This document shows positions 43,586 to 52,195 of a stretch of 64,000 bases of DNA, piece by piece. Where the stretch lies: assembly GCA_017935505.1 (NCBI GenBank), contig JAGBHM010000023.1:62001-126000 (forward strand), read 5' to 3'. Position 1 is the first letter of the stretch, and each line of letters begins with the position of its first letter. Origin of the DNA: Bacteroidales bacterium. GTDB lineage: Bacteria; Bacteroidota; Bacteroidia; Bacteroidales; UBA932. Below the pieces are notes generated by a model. The model was given only the letters and a program-made list of their open reading frames with translations. It was not told the origin of the DNA and did not search any database. A program made the position numbers and the translations under genes.

Positions 43586-46500
43586 ATGAAGAATTTTATA
43601 AGTAAAATAATGATATTATGCATCTTGTTCTCGTTTTTAGGAACAGATGCCCAGGCCAAGAGGCAGAAAAAGCAAAAGGATATTCCTGTTACCGTAGAGG
43701 GAATTGTGAAGAATGCAATGGGAATGGAGATGGTAGGCGTTGAGGTTACAGTGCAGGAGTCGTTCATCTACACAGAGACAGATGATGACGGACATTTCAC
43801 TATCACAGTACCAAAGGCAGGTTCGATATTGGTATTCAGCGAGCCATATTACGAAAATCTTCAGGTAGTAGTAAAGGATGGCGAGTTCATGAACATAACC
43901 ATGGTTGAAGCGGAGGAGATGTCGAATGTAGATATCTACATGCCGTATTATGTAACAACAAAGAGGGCCAATACAGCCGCTGTGACAACTGTGTCATCGG
44001 AAACTTTGAATATGTCTCCAACTTCATCATTGGGCAGCGCCCTCTCAGGTAAGGCTCCAGGCCTTTTGGTAAAAGATGCAGTAGGAGCTCCTGGCGTTGA
44101 CAACGTAACAATGAAAGTGAGGGGCGTAAGAACCTTGTTGGATGGTGGAATGAACTCTTTCGATAAGGGTAGTTCATATGCTCCACTTATTATAGTAGAT
44201 GGCTTTGAGAGGGATTTCACCCAGCTTGATGCAGAGGAGATAGAGAGCATCAGCGTTCTCAAGGATGCAGCAGCAACAGCAGTTTACGGTTTGAGAGGTG
44301 CTAATGGTGTTATTATGGCAACCACAAAGAAAGGACAGTTGAACAGAAGAACAATTGATCTTGATATCAGTTCAGGCTTTGTAACTCCAACCAGACTTCC
44401 TAATTTCCTCGGTTCTTACGATTATGCCAGACTATACAATGAGGCACTTATAAATGATGGTAAAGAGCCTATGTATACAGAGGAGGATTTGGACAAATAC
44501 AGAACACAGTCATCACCTCTTACTCACCCTGACGTAGATTACTATGGTGAATTCCTTGCAAAATCAGCCTTCCAGCACAAGACTACATTGAGCATGTCGG
44601 GTGGAAACAGGGCAGTAAGATATTTTGTACACTTGGGTTACACTTTGGAGAAGGCCCTTGTCAAACGTGATGATGAGAACCCTGATTTCAAGACAAGAAA
44701 CCGTTACAGCAGGTACAACATGAGATCCAATGTGGATGTTAACTTGGCGAAATGGTTGGTACTCAATGCGAATATCGCAGGCAGAATAGAGGACAGACGT
44801 TATCCTAGCGGCGGTATGGACGGATTGTTCGGTATTCTCTCAACTTACCCTTCAAATGCATTCCCGCTCAGTTTTATGGGTATTGAGCCAGATTTGAACA
44901 AAGAGATTCTGATGCTTGGAGGTAACTCATTGTATAAAAACAACCCGCTTGGTTATACTTCATATAATGGTTATAGCGACCAGACAAGAAGATATTACCA
45001 GGTAACCGCAACATTGAACGGCGATTTGGGCCAGTTCATAACTCCTGGCTTGAAATTCCAGTTCCGTTACTACATGGATGGATACAATACTTATACAGTA
45101 ACCAAAGACCGTTCTTTCAGAGTATGGGAGTACAAAGAAGATGCAGACGGCAACCCTGTATATAAAAGTTATGGTACTGAATCTTCACTCTCAACAGAGG
45201 GTTCTTATAATGTAAACCGTAAGAATGGACTCGATGCAAAATTGAGCTACGACCGCACATTCGGCAAACATGGTATCTCCGCATTCATATCATATGATCA
45301 TACCCGCCTTGAGTTCAGACAAGGTAGCTATTCAGATGAGAAATGGCAGGGCTTCAATGCGCGTATAAACTATTCATACGACAACAGATTGTTCCTCGAC
45401 CTTGTAGGAAACTATTCAGGTAGTGACAAATTCTTCTACACTGCAAACAAGAAAGAGTTCTATCCTGCAGTTAGTGCGGCATGGGTAATTTCTGAGGAGA
45501 ATTTCATGAAGAAAGCCAACTGGTTAGATTATTTGAAACTTAGAGCTTCTTGGGGTATAACAGGTAATGATTCATATACATATGTTGATATCAACAGTGT
45601 AGCAGAGAGATATCCTGCAAGAGCAAGATGGTGGACTTATTCAGATCAGCAATACTTTGGAACTTCATTGGCTCAAGAAGCTGTATTCATGAAGGAGGGT
45701 AGAATTCCTAACTTTGGAATAGAGACAGAGAAGGCCATGATGATGAATATCGGACTCGAGGCTGAGATGTTCAGACACAGATTGAGCTTAGGTGTTGATT
45801 TCTGGAAAGAGAAGAGAGACAAAATCTTCAACGTGAGTGAGGGTTCTCTTCCTACAATAATCGGTATGTTTGATACACGTTTGCCAATTATGAACGACGG
45901 TAGAGTTGATTCACAAGGTTTTGAGGTTACTTTGAACTGGCAGGACAAAGTGGGTGATTTCACATACGGTATCGGAGGTTATGTAGATTACTACGAGAAC
46001 AAGATCATTGAGATGGGTGAGCCTCTACGTGCCTATGAGAATCTTGTACAGACCGGTGATGGCGTTATGGTAGGATATGGACTTGTATCGTTGGGATTGT
46101 TCAAGGATTGGGAAGATGTCAACAACAGTCCTGTTCAGGAGTTCGGTTCATACCAGCCTGGTGATATCAAATATAAGGATATAAATGGTGACGGTGTCAT
46201 CAACAGTAATGACTATACACGCATCGCAGAGCCAACTCTTCCAAGACTTAACGGAGCATTGAACCTCTTCTTCGGATATAAAGGATTGGATCTTACAGTA
46301 GTGTTGCAGGGAAGTGCATTGCGCAGCAGCTACCTTAATAACAATGCTATGTGGGCATTTGAAGGAAATGGAAAGATTTCTGATATAGCATTGGGCAGAT
46401 ACCAGACATTTGAGGATGGTACCAATAACTGGGAGACTGCAACATATCCAAGACTCACAACTGTTGCCAATGACAACAACTGGAGATACTCAACATATTG

Positions 46501-46729
46501 GGCAAAAAACATCTCTTATGTGAGATTGAAAAACATAGAGTTGGGCTACAATTTCCCTAAACAGATGCTGGAAAAAGTTAAGATTTATGGCCTTAGAGTA
46601 TATGCAAAGGCAATGAATGCAGCAGTATTCTCTAATTTGGATTATTTTGACCCTGAGGATACAGCATCTGGAATTTCAAGTTATCCGTTCTTGAAAACTT
46701 TCAATTTTGGTGTACAAGTTAAATTCTAA
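43586..46729 (+). CDS. SusC-family TonB-dependent transporter without STN domain (second pair)
   Basis: Second outer membrane importer of the locus. Seen: signal peptide (MKNFISKIMILCILFSFLGTDAQA), an atypical carboxypeptidase-like domain (about 35-110, VTVEGIVKNAMGMEMVGVEVTV), the plug with GKAPGLLVKDAVGAPGVDNVTMKVRG and SISVLKDAAATAVYGLRGANGVI, and a barrel ending NFGVQVKF. Length 1047. There is no STN domain, so it should not signal to FecR; only the first transporter would sense. Its susD starts 5 bases downstream. Confidence 0.95.
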   Translation: MKNFISKIMILCILFSFLGTDAQAKRQKKQKDIPVTVEGIVKNAMGMEMVGVEVTVQESFIYTETDDDGHFTITVPKAGSILVFSEPYYENLQVVVKDGEFMNITMVEAEEMSNVDIYMPYYVTTKRANTAAVTTVSSETLNMSPTSSLGSALSGKAPGLLVKDAVGAPGVDNVTMKVRGVRTLLDGGMNSFDKGSSYAPLIIVDGFERDFTQLDAEEIESISVLKDAAATAVYGLRGANGVIMATTKKGQLNRRTIDLDISSGFVTPTRLPNFLGSYDYARLYNEALINDGKEPMYTEEDLDKYRTQSSPLTHPDVDYYGEFLAKSAFQHKTTLSMSGGNRAVRYFVHLGYTLEKALVKRDDENPDFKTRNRYSRYNMRSNVDVNLAKWLVLNANIAGRIEDRRYPSGGMDGLFGILSTYPSNAFPLSFMGIEPDLNKEILMLGGNSLYKNNPLGYTSYNGYSDQTRRYYQVTATLNGDLGQFITPGLKFQFRYYMDGYNTYTVTKDRSFRVWEYKEDADGNPVYKSYGTESSLSTEGSYNVNRKNGLDAKLSYDRTFGKHGISAFISYDHTRLEFRQGSYSDEKWQGFNARINYSYDNRLFLDLVGNYSGSDKFFYTANKKEFYPAVSAAWVISEENFMKKANWLDYLKLRASWGITGNDSYTYVDINSVAERYPARARWWTYSDQQYFGTSLAQEAVFMKEGRIPNFGIETEKAMMMNIGLEAEMFRHRLSLGVDFWKEKRDKIFNVSEGSLPTIIGMFDTRLPIMNDGRVDSQGFEVTLNWQDKVGDFTYGIGGYVDYYENKIIEMGEPLRAYENLVQTGDGVMVGYGLVSLGLFKDWEDVNNSPVQEFGSYQPGDIKYKDINGDGVINSNDYTRIAEPTLPRLNGALNLFFGYKGLDLTVVLQGSALRSSYLNNNAMWAFEGNGKISDIALGRYQTFEDGTNNWETATYPRLTTVANDNNWRYSTYWAKNISYVRLKNIELGYNFPKQMLEKVKIYGLRVYAKAMNAAVFSNLDYFDPEDTASGISSYPFLKTFNFGVQVKF

Positions 46730-46734
46730 GAGTT

Positions 46735-48615
46735 ATGAAAAAGTTCTATAATATATTTATACTATCTGTGATAATGGTGGCCTCTTTGGCCTCGTGTGAG
46801 AGACCGTTTTTGGAGCCATGGCCACCAGATGCTGCAAGAACAGAAGAGGATGTATGGAATACATATGATTATGCCAAAGGTATGGTGGATGTGCTCTATG
46901 CCGACCAGATAATGTGCCCATACATATATGATATTACCGGTTACGGTATGTTATCCTCTGCAACCGATGAGTCTGAGCACTCTGTATCTACATGTGCTGT
47001 GCAGAACTTCACCAATGGAGTATGGAACCCTACCAATATGCCTACTTTCCTATATGGAGGCCCTTGGAACAGCGGACGATATAGCAGAAGCCCATACCTT
47101 AACTCTTATGTAGGTATCAGAAGGGCAAACATCTTCCTACAGAATGTACACAAAACAGATTTGTTGATTGATGACCCAAGTGACCCTACAAAGGCAAAAG
47201 AGCTTACGTATTTCAAAGGTCAGACCTATTTCTGGAGAGGACTACTCCAATTCTGGTTGCTCAGGGCTTATGGTAGATTTGTAATCTCTACAGTACCGGA
47301 AGACCCTAGTGATCCGCAATCACTGCTCCGTCCGAGAAATACAATTGATGAGTGTGTTGCTCAGATTGTAAAAGATTGTGACGCTGCAATAGACAGTCTG
47401 CCTACACTGTGGGATGAGGCAAACTGGGGTCGTGTTGACCGCACCGCAGCCCAGGCATTGAAATCGAGAGTTCTTCTATATTATGCATCTCCATTGTATC
47501 AAGGAAACTGGGAAGGCTGGGGTGCTCCAAAGAACACCACCGGTGATGTTCAGAGATGGATTGATGCTGCAGATGCTGCACGTGAAGCTATCAATGATAA
47601 TGACTTCTATCAGTTGACAAAGGTTACACAATTCGGCAGACCATACTCTTATAACAAGAGTGGCTCTTATAATGATGTTGTTGTTCTGAATGCAAATATG
47701 GAGAATAAGGAGATCATCTTCGCAACAGGTAAAACAACTTATTATTCTGGAAGAAATGAGTTTTACTCTCTTCCTGCCGGAGTTGACGGATGTTATGGAT
47801 ATACCAACCCTACTCAGGAGATGGTGGATGAGTTTGAGGTTGTAACAGGAACAGGCGCCGACAGAAAAGCTGTACCTTTTGACTGGAACAATCCAGACCA
47901 TGCAAAAGATCCTTATGCAAACAGAGACCCACGTTTCTATGCTTCAATTAACTATAATGGTAAGTTCTGGGGATCCAGCAGCTCTAAGGGTTACTACATA
48001 GATACATACGAAGGTGGTGTTCACAGAAACAGATTGTTGCCTAACTCTACAAAAACAGGATACTACTATTGTAAGTTCTTGTCTGAGAAATTCTATAGAT
48101 ATAAATCAGGATACTATACTACTCCAAGCCGTCGCCGCCATGAGTTCCGTTTTGCTGAGCTTGTTCTCAACTATGCGGAGGCAATGAATGAGGCATACGG
48201 CCCTTACGGAGAGGATCCAAAGGGTGCTTTGAGAATCGACGGCATTAACACTGCAGAGGGTGCAATCAATGCAATCCGTGCAAGGGTTAATATGCCACCT
48301 CTCGATAAAGGTCTCTCTAAAGATCAGATGAGGGAGAAGATCAAACATGAGCGTTGGATTGAGCTTTGCTTTGAGGGCCACAGATTCTATGACCTGAGAA
48401 GATGGAAAGAAGGTGACAAACTTGGTGAGCCTATCCACGGAGTAGTAATTACCCCTACAGGTTTCGACAGCAAGAACAGACCTACCGGCTTCACATACAA
48501 AGTGGAGAAAGTAGAGGACCGCGTATGGAGAGACTGCATGTACTGGTGGCCGATACCTCAGGAGGAGATTGTAAAATATCCTGCAGGCGAATTTGAGCAG
48601 AACCCAGGATGGTAA
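46735..48615 (+). CDS. SusD-family nutrient-binding lipoprotein (second pair)
   Basis: Partner of the second SusC. Seen: signal with Cys at 21 (MVASLASC), ERPFLEPWPPDAARTEED, TPR-type helices (KGQTYFWRGLLQFWLLRAYG), KIKHERWIELCFEGHRFYDLRRWKEG near 540, and the ending WWPIPQEEIVKYPAGEFEQNPGW. Length 626, at the long end for the family. It is 36 bases before the next lipoprotein gene. The two SusD proteins share family features but differ clearly, suggesting different ligands or a heterologous pair rather than a recent duplication. Confidence 0.95.
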   Translation: MKKFYNIFILSVIMVASLASCERPFLEPWPPDAARTEEDVWNTYDYAKGMVDVLYADQIMCPYIYDITGYGMLSSATDESEHSVSTCAVQNFTNGVWNPTNMPTFLYGGPWNSGRYSRSPYLNSYVGIRRANIFLQNVHKTDLLIDDPSDPTKAKELTYFKGQTYFWRGLLQFWLLRAYGRFVISTVPEDPSDPQSLLRPRNTIDECVAQIVKDCDAAIDSLPTLWDEANWGRVDRTAAQALKSRVLLYYASPLYQGNWEGWGAPKNTTGDVQRWIDAADAAREAINDNDFYQLTKVTQFGRPYSYNKSGSYNDVVVLNANMENKEIIFATGKTTYYSGRNEFYSLPAGVDGCYGYTNPTQEMVDEFEVVTGTGADRKAVPFDWNNPDHAKDPYANRDPRFYASINYNGKFWGSSSSKGYYIDTYEGGVHRNRLLPNSTKTGYYYCKFLSEKFYRYKSGYYTTPSRRRHEFRFAELVLNYAEAMNEAYGPYGEDPKGALRIDGINTAEGAINAIRARVNMPPLDKGLSKDQMREKIKHERWIELCFEGHRFYDLRRWKEGDKLGEPIHGVVITPTGFDSKNRPTGFTYKVEKVEDRVWRDCMYWWPIPQEEIVKYPAGEFEQNPGW

Positions 48616-48651
48616 TCTTAAAGTGATATTAAGCATATAAAGAATATAGAT

Positions 48652-49968
48652 ATGAAAAAACTTATATACATATTCCTTCTGTTTGCGGCATTTGCCTGCA
48701 ATAATGAGACAGTGGAGAAGGACAACGACAATCCGCTGGTATATATTCCAAGGTACGGTTTCTCATTGAATGAGATCTGGGCATTGGACGGAGGCACAGA
48801 CAGCCATTATCTGAATGTTTACTGCAGCGGCCTGTTCAGCGGCGCCAGCAATGAGATTGAGGTTGGTTATCAGATAGATCCTTCATTGGTTACAGCCTAC
48901 AATGATGATATTACACAACAGTATTCAGGTCAGGTTAAGGAGTTGCCTGCAGACTGCTACCGTGTAACCGGCACCTCAGCAAAGATTCTCAAAGGTGAGA
49001 CAGCGGCCAAGATTCCTATTGAATTTGATATCGCAAAAATCAAGGCACTGGAGCACAAAGCAGATGAATACTATGTGGTTCCAATCAGACTTACCTCTAC
49101 ATCAAAATACAACCTTCATAATGATGAGAACTATACCAATGCTCTCTATGCAATCAATTTGAAGGAGCCTCTGTTCTACTTCTATAACAACAGAAACGGA
49201 CAGGCAACACAAGATTGCAAGGTCATTTACGGTTCTGAGCAAGTTATGAGATATATGGTTGTTGGTACAGGTATTCCTGAGGGATCATATACTGTAAGTG
49301 TTGAGTATACTCCTGATTTGTTGGACAAATATGAGTCAGGTACCGTTCTTCCTGAGAGCGCATTTGAGATAATTAATTCTAGTGTTGTCTTTGAGAACGA
49401 GCACTCAACTCCAAACCTTGAGGTGAAATTCAAAGCCGATGGTCTCGAATACAACAATACATACTATCTTCCTTTGACCATTACAAGCACCTCTGCATAT
49501 CAGGCAGATGAGAGCCGTAGCACTCTTGTTGTGAAGGTGCAGCTCAAGAATGAGTATGAGAAGACATATTCAAGTAGTTTCACCATCTTTAACAGCAGAT
49601 GGACAAGAACTGCAACTTATTCAGCAAGCAAAAGCATTACAAGCTATGACAATGATATCATTGAGATGATGATAATTAAAACCGGTAAGACAATTGCTGG
49701 AGCAACATCACAAACCGGAACAAGTTCAACATTTGCCAATAAGTACATGAGAATAAAGATTATCCCTACAGATGACCCGACCCATTATGATATTGAACTT
49801 ATCAAAGTGGAGGATCTGGGATCGAAGAATTCTCCTGCTACTTTGGAATTGACCCCTGGCCAGGACTCTTACTATAACTACAATAGAGAGGAACTGGTCA
49901 TAAACTACAGATTCCAGGACAGCAAAGGCTATTGGATGGAGGTTACAGAAGTTGCTACGGCCAGGTAG
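48652..49968 (+). CDS. DUF1735/DUF4361-like surface lipoprotein
   Basis: Probably a surface ligand-binding lipoprotein, by position the SusE/F-like member of the locus. Seen: signal MKKLIYIFLLFAAFAC with Cys at 16, two beta-sandwich stretches of DUF1735 type (about 30-165, with YQIDPSLVTAYN and YYVVPIRLTSTSKYNLH; and about 195-305, with EYTPDLLDKYESG and YLPLTITSTSAYQA), and a C-terminal domain of DUF4361 type (about 310-435). Length 438. It is the last gene before a strong terminator. Family naming is from recognition; the ligand is unknown. Confidence 0.78.
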   Translation: MKKLIYIFLLFAAFACNNETVEKDNDNPLVYIPRYGFSLNEIWALDGGTDSHYLNVYCSGLFSGASNEIEVGYQIDPSLVTAYNDDITQQYSGQVKELPADCYRVTGTSAKILKGETAAKIPIEFDIAKIKALEHKADEYYVVPIRLTSTSKYNLHNDENYTNALYAINLKEPLFYFYNNRNGQATQDCKVIYGSEQVMRYMVVGTGIPEGSYTVSVEYTPDLLDKYESGTVLPESAFEIINSSVVFENEHSTPNLEVKFKADGLEYNNTYYLPLTITSTSAYQADESRSTLVVKVQLKNEYEKTYSSSFTIFNSRWTRTATYSASKSITSYDNDIIEMMIIKTGKTIAGATSQTGTSSTFANKYMRIKIIPTDDPTHYDIELIKVEDLGSKNSPATLELTPGQDSYYNYNREELVINYRFQDSKGYWMEVTEVATAR

Positions 49969-49992
49969 AACCCTTATAACTTAGAAAACTTT

Positions 49993-50032
49993 GAAAAGAG
50001 GCTTGAAAAGTGCTTTCAGGCCTCTTTTCTAT
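49993..50032 (+). terminator. Terminator of the tandem susCD operon
   Basis: Stem of 16 pairs, 49993-50008 with 50014-50029 (outer arm GAAAAGAGGC with GCCTCTTTTC, one T-G pair), loop of five. It lies between the DUF4361-like gene and the promoter of the M64 gene, so the peptidase should be transcribed separately. Confidence 0.85.
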
Positions 50033-50051
50033 TGAAATTTTCCGCAACTTT

Positions 50052-50082
50052 TTAGGGTTATTTAAAGGGAAAGTGTAACCTA
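50052..50082 (+). promoter_or_regulatory. Putative ECF-sigma promoter before the M64 peptidase (site 3 of 3)
   Basis: TTAGGGTT at 50052-50059, 13-base spacer, GTGTAACCTA at 50073-50082, then an A-rich run. Nearly identical to the site before the STN susC at 38350. It sits directly after a terminator and 45 bases (from GTGTA) before the peptidase ATG. Confidence 0.75.
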
Positions 50083-50117
50083 AAAAACTATAGTTATAAC
50101 ATAATAAAAGGTACGTT

Positions 50118-52121
50118 ATGAAAATTACAGCGAAAATACTCCGGGTTATACTGATTGTGACCGCTGGTATTCTTACAATAGCATGTAGCAAGGAAGAAGC
50201 TGCGAAACTGGAGGTCAGTGCAACTAAAGTGGAGGTTGTTAGTCCAAAAGCTACTTTTACCGTCACTTCAAACAGAGCTTGGGTATTAAGCAAAAAAGGA
50301 AACTATAATTTTAGAATCGCACCTACAAATGGTAATTCTGGCACAACAGAGGTAAGCATTACCTATGCTGCCAATGACTCTGGAACTAACAGAGAGTCTG
50401 TTGTTACAATTACAGCTGGGGATCTGGTTAAGACAGTAAATGTTGTACAGCCAGTTGCATCCATTTCATTCTCTCCTGATACGCTTACATTTGAGCCTAT
50501 AGAGGCTACCAAAACCGTTAATGTTACAGCAAATGTAGACTGGGATCTCAATACAAACGTATATCCAGAGTGGGTCAAATCAATTGAGGCTACAGGAAAG
50601 ACAGGAAACGGAACAATTGCCGTTGCCGTAAAAGAGAACAAAGACAGAGTTTCCAACAATAACTGGGATTTGGAGGTTATCTATGCAGGAACCCTGAAAA
50701 AACAGATTAGAATTATACAAGAGGTTGCTTATAACAATCCTCCTACAAAACCGGTAATTCTCACTCCTGCCAATAATGCGACTGGAGTATCTGTTATTCC
50801 AGACTTTACATGGGAGGCTGCTACAGATGTAGAGGGTGATGCTATAGATTATTATGTGCAGGTATCTAAAGATGGAACTACTTGGGACCAGTTCCCTGCA
50901 GGAAAGGCTACAAAACTGAGTCATTCCGGAACATTCAAGCCATTGGAGCCAAATACCACATATTATTATAAAGTTACAGCCAACGATAACTACAATGGAG
51001 GTATCACAGACTCTGAAATAACTAAATTTACAACATCTGAGAAGGATGCATATACAGATGGTGAGTACAAACTATATATGAAGAGTACAAAAGGTGAGGA
51101 CAAATCATTTGTAGTTGTCTTTACTGGAGATGGTTACTTGCCTGAGCACCACAGATATGGAGGATTGTTCGACCAAGATATGAATACCTCAATAGAGGGA
51201 TTGTTTGAAATTGAGCCATACAAGACATACAGGGAGTATTTTACTGTATACAAGATTGCTGCATTCAGTAACGAGGCGGGTGTGACAAATAATAAGACAG
51301 GTGTTGAGGTAGATACCAAATTCGGAAGCTACTGGAGTGGTGGTAATAGTACATATCTTGGAACGACAGCCAAGAGGGCTGGTATATATGAGTGGTGCGA
51401 GAAGATTCCGGAGTTCAAGAACAGAACCAAAAAGCATACAGCAGTGGCTGTTATCATAAATGCCGATGTATATGCCGGAACCTGTACAATGTGGAGCAAC
51501 GGTGAGAGTATTGCATTGATGACCTACAACAGAAATGCCGGTTCTGTCCAGACAGAGTTTGTAAACACAGTAAAACATGAGCTGGGTGGACATGGTATAG
51601 GAAGATTGGCCGATGAGTATACAACCTCTTCGGGTTTCTATCCGGAAGATAGCAAGGCAGGTCTGAGAGAGTGGCAGGGATATGGCACATATTTGAATGT
51701 AACTGTAGAGCCGAACATCGCAGATTCACCTTGGGCACACTTCATTGATGTGGAGGGCTACTCACACGTGGATATGTTTGAAGGAGCAGCCGGCTACAAA
51801 CAGGGTGTGTGGAAACCTGAGCAGACCAGCTGTATGATAAGCAACTTGCCATATTTCAACTCTCCAAGCCGATTCTATATTGTAAAGAGAATTCTTGAAA
51901 TGGCCGGTGAGATAGAGCCTATAAAGATGTCAGATCCTCAGGCAGTGAAATTGCCAAAATTGAAAGCATTGATGGATAAGTTTATAGAAAAAGATGTACA
52001 GAAGACAAATCCATATCTTTCAACCCAATCGAGCAACACCTATTATCCTGGTTGGGGTGGTGTGCCATACGATTTCATTCCTCTTGCACCTCCTGTATTG
52101 TTAAAAGAAGGTGAGGAGTAG
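50118..52121 (+). CDS. M64-family (IgA peptidase-like) metallopeptidase lipoprotein with BACON and Fn3 domains
   Basis: Predicted surface zinc peptidase. Seen: signal MKITAKILRVILIVTAGILTIAC with Cys at 23; two BACON-type domains (about 30-112 and 113-205), often linked to mucin or glycan binding; one fibronectin type III domain (about 208-312, NPPTKPVILTPANNATGV); then the M64 catalytic region (about 325-605) with VVVFTGDGY and the zinc motif HELGGHGIGRLADEY (H487, E488, H492, D499). The histidines are spaced HExxxH, not HExxH. Length 667. It has its own terminator-flanked unit and shares a promoter motif with the susCD operon. IgA cleavage is only known for some relatives. Confidence 0.9.
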   Translation: MKITAKILRVILIVTAGILTIACSKEEAAKLEVSATKVEVVSPKATFTVTSNRAWVLSKKGNYNFRIAPTNGNSGTTEVSITYAANDSGTNRESVVTITAGDLVKTVNVVQPVASISFSPDTLTFEPIEATKTVNVTANVDWDLNTNVYPEWVKSIEATGKTGNGTIAVAVKENKDRVSNNNWDLEVIYAGTLKKQIRIIQEVAYNNPPTKPVILTPANNATGVSVIPDFTWEAATDVEGDAIDYYVQVSKDGTTWDQFPAGKATKLSHSGTFKPLEPNTTYYYKVTANDNYNGGITDSEITKFTTSEKDAYTDGEYKLYMKSTKGEDKSFVVVFTGDGYLPEHHRYGGLFDQDMNTSIEGLFEIEPYKTYREYFTVYKIAAFSNEAGVTNNKTGVEVDTKFGSYWSGGNSTYLGTTAKRAGIYEWCEKIPEFKNRTKKHTAVAVIINADVYAGTCTMWSNGESIALMTYNRNAGSVQTEFVNTVKHELGGHGIGRLADEYTTSSGFYPEDSKAGLREWQGYGTYLNVTVEPNIADSPWAHFIDVEGYSHVDMFEGAAGYKQGVWKPEQTSCMISNLPYFNSPSRFYIVKRILEMAGEIEPIKMSDPQAVKLPKLKALMDKFIEKDVQKTNPYLSTQSSNTYYPGWGGVPYDFIPLAPPVLLKEGEE

Positions 52122-52141
52122 GTATAATTCCAATATAAAAG

Positions 52142-52180
52142 TGGCCCGACAATGATTTCTCATGAGTCGGGCCATTTGTT
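52142..52180 (+). terminator. Terminator between M64 gene and radA
   Basis: TGGCCCGAC at 52142-52150 pairs with GTCGGGCCA at 52166-52174, with an inner 4-bp extension ATGA/TCAT, followed by TTTGTTTT. On the minus strand it could also stop radA transcripts, which end at 52196. Confidence 0.8.
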
Positions 52181-52195
52181 TTGGATATTTGTCGG

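Noticed and set aside
43586..48615. Second susCD pair as a recent duplicate of the first
   Set aside because: Domain make-up (STN present or absent), length and sequence differ clearly between the pairs, so recent duplication is not supported.
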